A DNA stretch of 34,421 nucleotides from Bacillota bacterium (GTDB taxonomy: Bacteria; Bacillota; Clostridia; DSM-8532). Positions within the stretch are counted from its first letter, which is position 1, and each line of letters starts with the position of its first letter. Positions 23,366-31,530 of the stretch are shown one piece after another. The notes below the pieces were generated by a model. It did no database searches and was not told where the DNA came from. It saw only the letters and a list, made by a program, of their open reading frames with translations. Location: contig JAEWSN010000160.1 of NCBI GenBank assembly GCA_023459915.1, forward strand, positions 1 through 34,421, read 5' to 3'. The position numbers and the translations under genes are program-made.

Positions 23366-23429
23366 CAAGGGAGGGCCTGCCGCAACGGCATGACCTCCGG
23401 CACCAAATGATGCCCAAAGGGAGCGCAGC

Positions 23430-24320
23430 ATGAAGGACTTCCCCTTGTTGCCACAGCATTTCGATCCCCGCATCCTCTACACCATGCGCCGCAATTTCGC
23501 GGGGCACAACAAGACCGAAAGCCACGCCCATGATCATGTGTCCATCATTTACATCCTCGATGGCGCGGCTTCCTATGAAATCGGCGGGAAGGTGTACAAG
23601 GTGACGGCCGGCTCGCTTTTCATCTGCAACCCCGGCGTCACCCACCATCGCATCATCGGCGAGCGCCAGCGGCTCACGGAATTCCAGACCGCCTTCACCA
23701 ACATCAGCCTGCGGGGACTTCCACAGGGTTATCTCATCAGCCCCGAGGAAAGCCCCGCCATCACGCTGCTCCATCACAGCCAGGCGTTTCACAACTGCTG
23801 CGAGGAAATCGCCATGGAGCAAAAGCGCAACGATCCGGCCAGCGCGCTGATGATCAAATGCCTGGTCATGAAGCTGATTGTGCTGCTGCTCAAGGAACTG
23901 CATGTCCATACGGACGCGCATGCGCATCAGGACTTTTCGCTGGAGAAATACGAAAAAAGCAATATCGTGGACGCCATTGTCACGTTCATGAACGAGAACT
24001 ACATGCAGCCCATCTCGCTGGCACGCATTTCGGAAAACGCGTATCTGAGCCCTGTCTACATCTCGCGGGTGTTCAAGGAGCTGATGGGCGAGGCGCCCAT
24101 CAACTACCTCATCCGTGTCCGCCTGGCCAAAGCCTGCGAGCTGATGCAGCAGGTGCCCGACGTCTCCATCCGGCAGGTGGCCGCGGCGGTCGGCTACGAG
24201 GACGCCTACTATTTCAGCAAGCTGTTCAAAAAACACTATGGCGTTTCCCCGCGGGAATACATGCAGCTCGAGGAAAAGCCGCTGTTTGTGGTGCTGCGCG
24301 ACGCCAATCCAAAACAATAG
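23430..24320 (+). CDS. AraC-family transcriptional regulator, divergent from ABC exporter
   Basis: The 296-residue regulator has an N-terminal cupin-like sensing domain (His-rich SHAHDHVSIIYILDGAASYEI split over 30-50, GSLFICNPGVTHH) and a C-terminal double helix-turn-helix from about residue 185. ISLARISENAYLSPVYISRVF is the first recognition unit, and SIRQVAAAVGYEDAYYFSKLF with the family tail KKHYGVSPREY is the second. GGGAG lies seven bases before the ATG. The position back-to-back with a two-gene exporter suggests local control, with inducer unknown. A 25-bp tandem repeat starts at its stop codon, and a terminator follows. Confidence 0.93.
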   Translation: MKDFPLLPQHFDPRILYTMRRNFAGHNKTESHAHDHVSIIYILDGAASYEIGGKVYKVTAGSLFICNPGVTHHRIIGERQRLTEFQTAFTNISLRGLPQGYLISPEESPAITLLHHSQAFHNCCEEIAMEQKRNDPASALMIKCLVMKLIVLLLKELHVHTDAHAHQDFSLEKYEKSNIVDAIVTFMNENYMQPISLARISENAYLSPVYISRVFKELMGEAPINYLIRVRLAKACELMQQVPDVSIRQVAAAVGYEDAYYFSKLFKKHYGVSPREYMQLEEKPLFVVLRDANPKQ

Positions 24321-24393
24321 CACCGGCGACCGGTTTCGCCATCAGCACCGGCGACCGGTTTCGCCATCAGCACCGGCGCCCGATTTCGCCATC
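24319..24393 (+). repeat. Three tandem 25-bp units after the AraC gene
   Basis: The first two units are identical and the third differs at two bases. Each unit contains ACCGG-CGA-CCGGT, a short palindrome, in the first two copies. The array starts inside the TAG stop codon of the AraC gene and ends 15 bases before the shared terminator. It is non-coding in the AraC frame. Its role is unknown. Confidence 0.9.
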
Positions 24394-24408
24394 ATGCCCG
24401 GAAAGCAA

Positions 24409-24434
24409 GGGGAGATGCCGCCCGGCATCTCCCC
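24409..24434. terminator. Bidirectional terminator between AraC and galE
   Basis: GGGGAGATGCCG and CGGCATCTCCCC form a near-continuous 12-bp inverted repeat, with the inner pairs opening to give a loop. It lies 88 bases after the AraC stop and 10 bases before the galE stop, so it probably serves both. T-runs are short. Confidence 0.65.
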
Positions 24435-24444
24435 GATCATTGAT

Positions 24445-25452
24445 TCAGTATCCGTCCGGGTTCTGGGATTGCCAGCGCCAGGAATCCTCGCACATGCGGT
24501 CCAGTCCAAGCTCCGCTTCCCACTTCAGTTCCCTGCGCGCCTTGCCGGGATCGCCATAGGATGTCCCGATGTCGCCCGGGCGCCTTGCCGTCACGCGATA
24601 GGGAATCTTTTTTCCTGAGGCCTTTTCAAACGCCCTGACCATGTCGAGCACGCTGTACCCGGTTCCGGTGCCAAGGTTGTAGGCCTCTGCTCCGGTTTCA
24701 CGCATGACGCGGTCCAGTGCCTTGAGATGCCCCCTGGCCAAATCCACCACATGAATGTAGTCGCGGACACCCGTGCCGTCCGGCGTGTTGTAATCGTCTC
24801 CGAACACGCCCAGCTCCGCCCGTTTGCCAATGGCCACCTGGGTGATGAACGGCATGAGGTTGTTGGGGATGCCGTTGGGGTCTTCCCCGATGCGGCCGCT
24901 GCGGTGCGCGCCCACCGGGTTGAAGTACCGCAGCAGCACCATGGACCATGCCGGATCCGCCGCGGCGACATCGCGCAGAATCTGCTCCAGCATCAGCTTG
25001 GTTCGGCCATACGGGTTGGTGGCGCCCAATGGCGCGTCCTCATGGAGCGGCACGGTCTCCGCCAGGCCATAGACCGTGGCGGAGGAGCTGAACACCAGCC
25101 GCTTGCACCCGGCCGCCGCCATGGCTTCGAGCAGGTGGAACGTGCCGGTGAGGTTGTTGTGATAATACCGCAACGGGATGGTCACGGACTCCCCCACCGC
25201 CTTGAGGCCGGCGAAATGAATCACCGCGTCGATGGCGTGTTGCCTGAAAATGCCGTCGAGCGCGGCGCGATCGAGCAGATCCGCCTCCACGAAATCGAGG
25301 GTTTTGCCCGTGATTTCCGCCACGCGCCGCAAGGCTTCGGGCTTGCTGTTCGACAGATTGTCCACCACCACCACATCATGGCCCGCGTCCAGCAGCTCCA
25401 CACAGGTATGGGTGCCGATATAGCCGGCACCGCCGGTCACAAGAATTTTCAT
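24445..25452 (-). CDS. galE: UDP-glucose 4-epimerase
   Basis: GalE interconverts UDP-galactose and UDP-glucose. The 335 residues have the NAD-binding TGGAGYIGTH (6-15), Ser124 in SSSATVYG, and the catalytic pair Tyr148 and Lys152 in NPYGRTK. ARRPGDI and the YNLGTG stretch are further family marks. The start ATG overlaps the galK stop (ATGA) and has GGAGG close by. It is the last gene of galT-galK-galE. Confidence 0.95.
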   Translation of the reverse strand: MKILVTGGAGYIGTHTCVELLDAGHDVVVVDNLSNSKPEALRRVAEITGKTLDFVEADLLDRAALDGIFRQHAIDAVIHFAGLKAVGESVTIPLRYYHNNLTGTFHLLEAMAAAGCKRLVFSSSATVYGLAETVPLHEDAPLGATNPYGRTKLMLEQILRDVAAADPAWSMVLLRYFNPVGAHRSGRIGEDPNGIPNNLMPFITQVAIGKRAELGVFGDDYNTPDGTGVRDYIHVVDLARGHLKALDRVMRETGAEAYNLGTGTGYSVLDMVRAFEKASGKKIPYRVTARRPGDIGTSYGDPGKARRELKWEAELGLDRMCEDSWRWQSQNPDGY

Positions 25453-26630
25453 TCACATACCTCCCGCGCGCCGTCGCCGACATCGGACACATAAAAGGAG
25501 GTGTCATGTCCCACCGCCGCGAGATAGGAAGCACCCACCTTTTGCTTCACGGTTTCCACCGCGTCGGTCTTCACCAGCGCGACCGCGCAGCCGCCAAAGC
25601 CGGCACCCGTCATACGTGAGCCGATGACGCCCTCGCACGCGCGAAACGCGTCCACCAGGGCGTCAAGCTTGAACCCGGTCACCTCATACAGATCGCGCAG
25701 CGAGTCGTGGGACTGATCCATCAGCTGCCCGAACAGGGTCAGGTCGCCCTGCTTGAGCGCGGCCACCGACCGCAGCACCCGGTCGTCCTCATAGACCACA
25801 TGCGCCACGCGGTTGCGCACCACGGGATCCGTGATGAGGTTACGGTGCTTCTCAAAGTCGGCCGCGCTCACATCCCGCAGGCAGGTGATTTGCGGCAGCG
25901 CGGGCTTGAGCATCTCCAGGCCGGCTTCGCACTCGGCCCGGCGCTCGTTGTACTTGCCCTCACCCAGCGAGCGCTTGTGGTTGGTGTTGGCGATGACAAT
26001 GGACACCCCGTCCATCACCAGCGGCACCCATTCGTGTTCCAGCGTGAGGCAGTCCAGGAAGATGGCATGATCCTTCTTCCCCATCGCGGAGGCAAATTGG
26101 TCCATGATGCCGCACATCACGCCGATGAAGTTGTGCTCGGCTGTTTGCGAGATTTTCGCCATCTGAACCGGATCGATGTCCACCGGGTTCGGACCCGCGC
26201 CAAGCGATACCAGCGCAAACGCCGTGGCCACCTCGATGGCGGCCGAGGAGGACAACCCGCTGCCCAGCGGCACCTTGTCCTCGTACAGCAAATCACAGCC
26301 CACCAGCGGGAATCCCGCCTTCTGCAGCTCGTCCGCCACGCCCAGCTGATAATTGCCCCATTTCAGATCCCGGCCGGCCTGCAGGTTGTCCAGATCCGCC
26401 GTCACCACCGTCTTGAGATCGGTCGCCACCAGCCGGATTGTCCGATCCGCGCGGGGACGCGCCAGCACTGTGGTCACCAGGGTCAGCGCGGCCGGGAAAA
26501 CGTATCCGCCATTGTAATCGGTGTGCTCGCCGATGAGATTCACGCGGCCAGGCGCGGTGAAGACCCGGATGCCCTGGGCTGTTCCGCCAAAATAACCGAT
26601 GAACTCACGTAGCAGTTGTTCCTTATTCAT
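25449..26630 (-). CDS. galK: Galactokinase
   Basis: GalK phosphorylates galactose to galactose-1-phosphate. The 393-residue GHMP kinase has the galactokinase signature GRVNLIGEHTDYNGG (28-42), the ATP loop PLGSGLSSSAAIE and the C-terminal GSRMTGAGFGGCAV. The frame extends 31 codons upstream, but MNKEQLLREF has GGGAGG five bases before it. The start overlaps the galT end by eight bases and the stop overlaps galE, so all three are coupled. Confidence 0.95.
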   Translation of the reverse strand: MNKEQLLREFIGYFGGTAQGIRVFTAPGRVNLIGEHTDYNGGYVFPAALTLVTTVLARPRADRTIRLVATDLKTVVTADLDNLQAGRDLKWGNYQLGVADELQKAGFPLVGCDLLYEDKVPLGSGLSSSAAIEVATAFALVSLGAGPNPVDIDPVQMAKISQTAEHNFIGVMCGIMDQFASAMGKKDHAIFLDCLTLEHEWVPLVMDGVSIVIANTNHKRSLGEGKYNERRAECEAGLEMLKPALPQITCLRDVSAADFEKHRNLITDPVVRNRVAHVVYEDDRVLRSVAALKQGDLTLFGQLMDQSHDSLRDLYEVTGFKLDALVDAFRACEGVIGSRMTGAGFGGCAVALVKTDAVETVKQKVGASYLAAVGHDTSFYVSDVGDGAREVCE

Positions 26631-27603
26631 GGGATCCTCCCTTGGCCAAAAACCGCGCGTGTGCAAGCCGCAATTCTTCCGCCTTCTCTTCCGGCGCGGT
26701 GGTGTTGCAATGGGCCCAGACACCGGTTTCGCTGGACGCGTTGAACTTCTGCTTCTCCGCCGAACGCATGGGCGGGAAGAATTCGATGTGGAAATGGTAG
26801 CTGTCCTTGAAATCTCCGCTGTTGACGGGATCCTGATGCATGCACATCATATAGGGAAACGGCTTGTCAAAAAGCGCGTCGAGCATGCCCACCGTTTCAC
26901 GCAGGGTGGCGGCCAGCGCGGTCTTCTCCGCATCCGTCATGTCCGTGAGATTCTGAATGTGGCGTTTGGCGTAGATATACACGCCATAGGGATACTCCGA
27001 GAAGAAGGGCAGCACCACGGCGAAATGATCGTTCTGGAAAATGACCCGCTCGCGCACGTTCAGCTCCTCACGGATCATCCGGCAGAACAGACATTCCCCC
27101 TTCTCCTCGAGGTGTTCCCGCGCCGATTCGATTTCCAGCTCAATCTTTTTGGGAACCCAGGAATACCCGTAAATCTGGCCGTGCGGATGGGGCATGGTGA
27201 CCCCCACCACCTCGCCGCGGTTCTCAAAGATGAAGACATACTTCACCTTTTCATCCTTGCGGATTTCCACGAAGCGTTCCGTCCACAAATCCACCAGCTT
27301 GCGGATGTGGGCCACCGGCAATTCCGGCAGCGTGATGGTGTGTTCCGGGGAATACAGAATCACCTCGCATTTGCCGTAAGCCGGCGCAGTCTTGAAGAAT
27401 TCCGTGCCCACCGGATCCGGTTCGGACGGAGACTGGCTCAACGCGGGAAAATCGTTGTCGTATTCGAGCACCTCGTAATCGGGGACCCGCCCGCCTGAAG
27501 GACAAAAGGGACACCAGTCCTTGGGCATCTGGGGACGGTCCTGACGATGGGACGCAATCATGATCCAGTCCTTGATCAATGGGTGCCAGCGCAGTTCTGC
27601 CAT
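26623..27603 (-). CDS. galT: Galactose-1-phosphate uridylyltransferase
   Basis: GalT exchanges UMP between UDP-glucose and galactose-1-phosphate. The 326-residue HIT-fold enzyme has the zinc pair CPFC (31-34) and the catalytic HPHGQ (139-143, nucleophile His141). This is the class I type found in E. coli, not the longer class II GalT of many Gram-positives, which is worth noting in a Firmicute. AAAGGAG lies six bases before the ATG. It heads the galTKE operon and is divergent from an AraC regulator. Confidence 0.94.
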   Translation of the reverse strand: MAELRWHPLIKDWIMIASHRQDRPQMPKDWCPFCPSGGRVPDYEVLEYDNDFPALSQSPSEPDPVGTEFFKTAPAYGKCEVILYSPEHTITLPELPVAHIRKLVDLWTERFVEIRKDEKVKYVFIFENRGEVVGVTMPHPHGQIYGYSWVPKKIELEIESAREHLEEKGECLFCRMIREELNVRERVIFQNDHFAVVLPFFSEYPYGVYIYAKRHIQNLTDMTDAEKTALAATLRETVGMLDALFDKPFPYMMCMHQDPVNSGDFKDSYHFHIEFFPPMRSAEKQKFNASSETGVWAHCNTTAPEEKAEELRLAHARFLAKGGSHE

Positions 27604-27707
27604 GATGGACTCCTTTCGATTGGACGCAACCTGTGGATTCGGGTGTGGGCCGTTGTTGTGGCGTGGGGACGAAGCCCCGGGTGATCCGCCTTGCTCCCAC
27701 TGCCCCC

Positions 27708-27736
27708 ATTATAGAATTGAGGCGGACGGCAGGCAA
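27708..27736 (-). promoter_or_regulatory. Promoter of galTKE
   Basis: On the minus strand TTGCCT (27731-27736), a 17-base spacer and a perfect TATAAT (27708-27713). It overlaps the divergent AraC promoter, so the two polymerases would compete. The leader of about 100 bases holds a short GGGG/CCCC hairpin near 27664-27679. Confidence 0.65.
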
Positions 27737-27745
27737 TGGTAGAAT
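27717..27745 (+). promoter_or_regulatory. Promoter of the second AraC gene
   Basis: TTGAGG (27717-27722), a 17-base spacer and TAGAAT (27740-27745). Its -35 lies within the gal promoter spacer. Confidence 0.5.
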
Positions 27746-27808
27746 GTGATCAGTTCTTGTGTTTATGTTGTTTCCATCCAGTTATCCTTGAAAGGTTGAA
27801 TCTGCCCA

Positions 27809-28711
27809 ATGGCCGAAAAACACTACATTCAGCAAAAACTCAATACGGATTTGAATGTGTATCGATGCGGCGTGGAAGCGTGCGAACCCGGGCATGTCTG
27901 GGGGCCCGGCGTCCGGGATCATTTTCTCATCCATGTCATCCGCCAGGGAAAAGGCACACTGGTGCTGAACGGCCAGACCCACGAACTCGGTGCGGGAGAC
28001 GGTTTTTTGGTGCCGCCGGATGTGCCGGTGTTCTGGAAGGCGGACGGGCAATCCCCCTGGCACTACGCATGGGTGGGCTTTCATGGTCTGCGGGCCGCGG
28101 CCGTGCTGGAACGGGCCGGTCTGGACGCCGATCACCCCATCTTCCGCCCGGGTGACGACAACCGGCTCACACAGGCGCTGTCTGCGCTGGTGGAGGCCGC
28201 CAGAACCGAGGAGGCCGGGAGTATGGCAACGCCCGGCGAACTGCTGCTCACCGGGCATCTGTACCTGTTTCTGGCCCAATTGTGCCAGGTCGCGAAAACC
28301 CGGACACCGGAGAAGAACTCCGCGGCGGACAAGGCACGCCATGTCCGCCGGGCGATGGCGTATCTCGCGCGGCACTACCCCGAACCCTTCCGTGTCTCCG
28401 ACATGGCAAGGGCCCTGGGTCTGGACAGGAGCTACCTGTCCACGCTTGTCCGCCGGCAAACTGGCCAGCCGCCGCAAACACACCTCATCCGGTTTCGCAT
28501 GGAGCGGGCCGCGCAACTGATGGACAACGACCAGCTGACCGTGGCGGACATCGCCCGTTCCGTGGGATATGAGGATCCGGCACAATTCTCCAAGGCCTTC
28601 CGGACCACCCACGGGTGTTCCCCCACCGCGTATCGCAAATTGGGGTCAGACCCCGATGACACGCCGCAGGCCAAAACGGGGTCAGACCCCACCTTGACAG
28701 GTGGGGTCTGA
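27809..28711 (+). CDS. AraC-family transcriptional regulator, divergent from galTKE
   Basis: The 300-residue regulator has an N-terminal AraC-type cupin (VRDHFLIHVIRQGKGTLVLN with GDGFLVPPDVPVFW after it) and a C-terminal double helix-turn-helix from about residue 187 (RVSDMARALGLDRSYLSTLV, then TVADIARSVGYEDPAQFSKAF and the family end GCSPTAYRK). The N-terminal half resembles sugar-responsive members such as MsmR or AraC. Location and overlapping promoters make it the probable galactose or galactoside regulator; this is inference. The ribosome binding site is weak (GAAAGG, 13 bases away). The last 23 residues (from LGSDPDD) lie largely in GGGGTCAGACCCC repeats and look added to a normal family end. 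Confidence 0.92.
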   Translation: MAEKHYIQQKLNTDLNVYRCGVEACEPGHVWGPGVRDHFLIHVIRQGKGTLVLNGQTHELGAGDGFLVPPDVPVFWKADGQSPWHYAWVGFHGLRAAAVLERAGLDADHPIFRPGDDNRLTQALSALVEAARTEEAGSMATPGELLLTGHLYLFLAQLCQVAKTRTPEKNSAADKARHVRRAMAYLARHYPEPFRVSDMARALGLDRSYLSTLVRRQTGQPPQTHLIRFRMERAAQLMDNDQLTVADIARSVGYEDPAQFSKAFRTTHGCSPTAYRKLGSDPDDTPQAKTGSDPTLTGGV

Positions 28712-28715
28712 CCCC
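28641..28715. repeat. GGGGTCAGACCCC repeats, three copies, forming a bidirectional terminator
   Basis: Copies are at 28642-28654 (+), 28678-28690 (+) and 28703-28715 (inverted). The last two form a perfect 17-bp stem (28678-28694 / 28699-28715) with the loop TGAC. The first and third can pair as an alternative. The AraC stop TGA (28709-28711) is inside the third copy, and the deoC stop is five bases beyond. The same unit occurs at 10050-10093, where it also sits between converging genes. Confidence 0.9.
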
Positions 28716-28719
28716 AGTT

Positions 28720-29412
28720 TCAATAGGTGCCGGCTTTGTCTTCCGGGCCGCCGGCGCACAGGGCGGCCGTGGAGCCATAGCCCACGCCCAGCCGCTCACA
28801 GCCCATGTCCAGGAACCGTTCCGCGTCCGCGACCGTGCGGATGCCGCCGGACGCCTTGACCTTGATGCGTCCCTTGCCCGCTTCCACCATGGCCGCAACC
28901 GCCTCCACCGTGGCGCCGGTGTTGTGGAATCCGGTGGAGGTCTTCACATATTCCGCGCCCGCCTCCACAGCCACCTCCGTCGCCAGCTTGATTTGCTCCG
29001 TGGTGAGGGTGCAGGTCTCCAGAATCACCTTGACGAGGATGCCGGCCGGCTTGGCCACATCGGTCACCGCGCGCATGTCCCGCAGCATCTCCTCACGCAT
29101 GCCCGAACGGATGTAGCCATAATTGGCCACCATGTCAATTTCGCGGGTGCCGTTCGCAATGGCCTCCCGGGCTTCAAAGGCCTTGACGGCAGGCGTTACG
29201 CAGCCGTGCGGGAACGCCAGCACGCAGGACACTTCGGTCTGTGTGCCGGCGCACAGCGCGGCCGCCATCGCGATGTCGCAAGGGCGGACACACACGGTAC
29301 CCACCTGATGCGCAATACCGAGCAAAATGGCTTCTTTTGCCTCTTCCCGGGTCATCTCGGGCTTGAGCACCGCATGATCCAGATAACGGGCCATTGGCAA
29401 TCTGTCGCACAT
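28720..29412 (-). CDS. deoC: Deoxyribose-phosphate aldolase
   Basis: DeoC cleaves 2-deoxyribose-5-phosphate to glyceraldehyde-3-phosphate and acetaldehyde, completing the pathway served by pdp and deoB. The 230-residue TIM barrel has LDHAVLKPEMT near the start, EIDMVANYG (Asp93), Lys157 in YVKTSTGF as the Schiff-base residue, and IKVKASGGIRT. A GTG at 29418 is embedded in the ribosome binding site, so the ATG at 29412 with GGGAGG five bases upstream is the better start. It lies 54 bases after ksgA on the same strand, so it may be read with that operon rather than with deoB-pdp. Confidence 0.95.
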   Translation of the reverse strand: MCDRLPMARYLDHAVLKPEMTREEAKEAILLGIAHQVGTVCVRPCDIAMAAALCAGTQTEVSCVLAFPHGCVTPAVKAFEAREAIANGTREIDMVANYGYIRSGMREEMLRDMRAVTDVAKPAGILVKVILETCTLTTEQIKLATEVAVEAGAEYVKTSTGFHNTGATVEAVAAMVEAGKGRIKVKASGGIRTVADAERFLDMGCERLGVGYGSTAALCAGGPEDKAGTY

Positions 29413-29466
29413 GGTCACCTCCCGGCCTTTCGGCCAACACTGTTGTTCAGGGCATGCAACGCCCTT

Positions 29467-30348
29467 TCATGCCTCTTCGGGCTGCGCCGTCTCCTTGGCG
29501 CCCGCCGCTTCCAGCGCCGTGGTCAACCCCGCGTACTGGAAAAGGGAGAGGCGCTCCGCGCGCTCATTCTCGGCGATGTCAAGCTGCGCGAGCACGGCGC
29601 GCAGCCCCTGTTTGCCCCCCGGTATCCAGGGCGCGGATCCCAACGAGTTCACAATGGTCTTGCGGCGCTGCGAAAACGCAGCCCGCGTCACCTGCCGCAG
29701 CAGTTGCCGGTTCACACCTTCCATCTCCGGAATGAATGCCTTTGCGAGGCGAACCACCGCGGAATCCACATCCGGCCTGGGATGAAAGCAGTTGCGCGAG
29801 ACGGTGAAGCACATTTTGGGCTCGGAAAGGCAACGCACCGCTACAGAGAGCGCACTGTAATCCTTCCCACCCGGCGGCGCGGCCAAACGCTGCGCCACCT
29901 CCTTTTGCACCATGAAGACGAGGGATGTCCAGGGGATATCCGACTCCAGCAACCGCATGATGACTGGCGTGGTGATGTAATAGGGAAGATTGGACACCAC
30001 CTTGAGGGGCCCGTCCCACCCTGCGACCAATGCGCGTAGGTCGGTTTTGAGGATGTCCGCGTGAACCACTTCGGTGTTCCGATACCCCGCAAGCACTTCC
30101 TCAAGCGCGGGCAGCAGGTGTTTGTCGATCTCCACCGCAACCACACGGCCGGCGACCCTGGCCAGCCGGACGGTCATGGCGCCAAGGCCAGGACCGACCT
30201 CCAGCACCAGGTCATTCGGCCCGATGTCTCCCGCCTCCACAATCTTGTCGATGATATGGGGATCCGTCAAAAAATTCTGCCCCAGTGATTTGGTGGCACG
30301 CAGCTGATGGCGGTCCATGATCTCATGGGTATTCACCGTGTCGCGCAA
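29467..30348 (-). CDS. rsmA: 16S rRNA adenine dimethyltransferase (KsgA/RsmA)
   Basis: This enzyme dimethylates two adjacent adenines (A1518 and A1519) in helix 45 of 16S rRNA late in 30S assembly. The 293 residues contain KSLGQNFLTD, the SAM loop LEVGPGLGAMT, and the catalytic NLPYY. The start is a TTG with GGAGG four bases upstream. The first ATG, 10 codons later, has no binding site, and the TTG version aligns best with the Bacillus N-terminus (a TxEI motif before KSLGQNF). The gene follows the yabE-like gene with a 72-base gap that contains a strong hairpin. In Bacillus rnmV lies between these genes; it is absent here. Confidence 0.94.
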   Translation of the reverse strand: MRDTVNTHEIMDRHQLRATKSLGQNFLTDPHIIDKIVEAGDIGPNDLVLEVGPGLGAMTVRLARVAGRVVAVEIDKHLLPALEEVLAGYRNTEVVHADILKTDLRALVAGWDGPLKVVSNLPYYITTPVIMRLLESDIPWTSLVFMVQKEVAQRLAAPPGGKDYSALSVAVRCLSEPKMCFTVSRNCFHPRPDVDSAVVRLAKAFIPEMEGVNRQLLRQVTRAAFSQRRKTIVNSLGSAPWIPGGKQGLRAVLAQLDIAENERAERLSLFQYAGLTTALEAAGAKETAQPEEA

Positions 30349-30367
30349 GCTTCCTCCAGACAGGAAT

Positions 30368-30406
30368 GGGCAGAAGGATTCCCTTTTGGGGGAAATCCGT
30401 CTGCCC
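30368..30406 (-). terminator. Hairpin between the yabE-like gene and ksgA
   Basis: GGGCAGA..GGATT..CCC pairs with its complement over 15 bases, with one mismatch and one bulge, around a short loop. On the minus strand only a weak T-containing tail follows (ATTCCTGTCT), so partial termination or an RNA-processing site is more likely than a full stop. Confidence 0.5.
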
Positions 30407-30420
30407 GATGGTCCTGGTGA

Positions 30421-31530
30421 TTATTTTGTGCAGGGATCGTCGTTTTCCTTCCAGCGCGCGTCGTTCTGTTCATTGAGGATGTACACGCGCACACTCCGCC
30501 GGCCCCAGTTGAGCGCCTGTTGGGTGGTGTCGAAGTACAAGTCGATGAGATTGCCCTTGATGGCGCTGCCGATGTCCGCGGCAATGGCGAATCCATAGTC
30601 CGGCGCGGCGCCGGGTGATTCAACATACACCTTGGTGCCCAGCGGAATGACCCTTGGGTCCACCGCGATGACGCCTTCGCGCGCGCGCAGGCCGCTGCGT
30701 GTGATGCCGAAGCCGGGATCTCCCGGATGCTTTCCGGTATCCGCATAGGAAGCGGTGTAGGCGGTGGCCTTCATGTCCATGATTTTGGCGTACCGCACCA
30801 GATCGCCGCGATGGTTGGTGAAGTTCTTCACGGTTCCCAGCATCACCAGCCGATTGACCGGTTCCGACACGGTGCGTTCGTACAGAAATGTACGGGAAAC
30901 CGGCTTGTTGTCCTCATAGACGATGTGGTAGACCGACTCGCTGCGTCCATCCACACCCACCTGGGCCACCAGGGTCTCCCCCTCGTTGAGGTTCTTGTCC
31001 TGTTGTTCAACCACATCATAGGGAATGGCGGCAAATTCCTTGATGGCTTCCGTCCGCACACGCACCACCCGCACAGCCAAACCGGCCTCCACAGGGGTCT
31101 TGACGGTCATCCCTTCAATGCGATCCATGGCCGAGAGGGAAACCTGCTGATCGGAGAGCACCTCGCCCACCGTGTCACGCCAGGACAGAATGTCCCGCGT
31201 CTCGCCGTCCACTGTCAGTGTCATGGGAACGGCCCGCTTGATTGTCAATAGGTTGGTGCCGTCCGTCCCCAGCAATTGGCGGAGCGGCATGCTCACAAAA
31301 TCCTGTTCTCCGACTTCCACACCCAGCTGTGCAAGGGCCTGCTGTACATCGTTTCCAAGTGTCTTCGCGACCACGAGCGTCTCACCGTCGCGAACCGCGA
31401 TTTCCCGGTTCGCCGCGCCATAGGCGGCCGCACCGGCAGTAAAGGCAAAGATCGTCAGAAGAAACAGCAGGGCCATTTGCTTTAGCGGAAGGATGCGTCG
31501 GAGGTGCTGCAGATACAACCTGCCCATCAT
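30421..31530 (-). CDS. yabE: YabE-like cell-wall protein with DUF348, G5 and 3D domains
   Basis: The 369-residue secreted or anchored protein belongs to the Firmicute functional counterparts of resuscitation-promoting factors, thought to cut or remodel peptidoglycan. Order: N-terminal membrane segment 17-40, two DUF348 modules (about 43-98 and 99-160), a G5 domain (about 168-233) and a C-terminal 3D domain (252-351) with its three conserved aspartates in VIAVDP (Asp291), AADIGSAIKG (Asp319) and IDLYF (Asp330), plus ATAYTA and WGRRSVRVYIL. Two ATG codons are adjacent; the first has GAAAGGA five bases upstream. It has its own promoter and a 160-base structured leader. The order tatD, yabE, ksgA matches Bacillus. 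Confidence 0.92.
   Translation of the reverse strand: MMGRLYLQHLRRILPLKQMALLFLLTIFAFTAGAAAYGAANREIAVRDGETLVVAKTLGNDVQQALAQLGVEVGEQDFVSMPLRQLLGTDGTNLLTIKRAVPMTLTVDGETRDILSWRDTVGEVLSDQQVSLSAMDRIEGMTVKTPVEAGLAVRVVRVRTEAIKEFAAIPYDVVEQQDKNLNEGETLVAQVGVDGRSESVYHIVYEDNKPVSRTFLYERTVSEPVNRLVMLGTVKNFTNHRGDLVRYAKIMDMKATAYTASYADTGKHPGDPGFGITRSGLRAREGVIAVDPRVIPLGTKVYVESPGAAPDYGFAIAADIGSAIKGNLIDLYFDTTQQALNWGRRSVRVYILNEQNDARWKENDDPCTK

Noticed and set aside
28641..28715. Short CRISPR array from repeated GGGGTCAGACCCC
   Set aside because: Copies alternate in orientation, spacing is irregular, and the units form terminator-like stems. No cas genes nearby.
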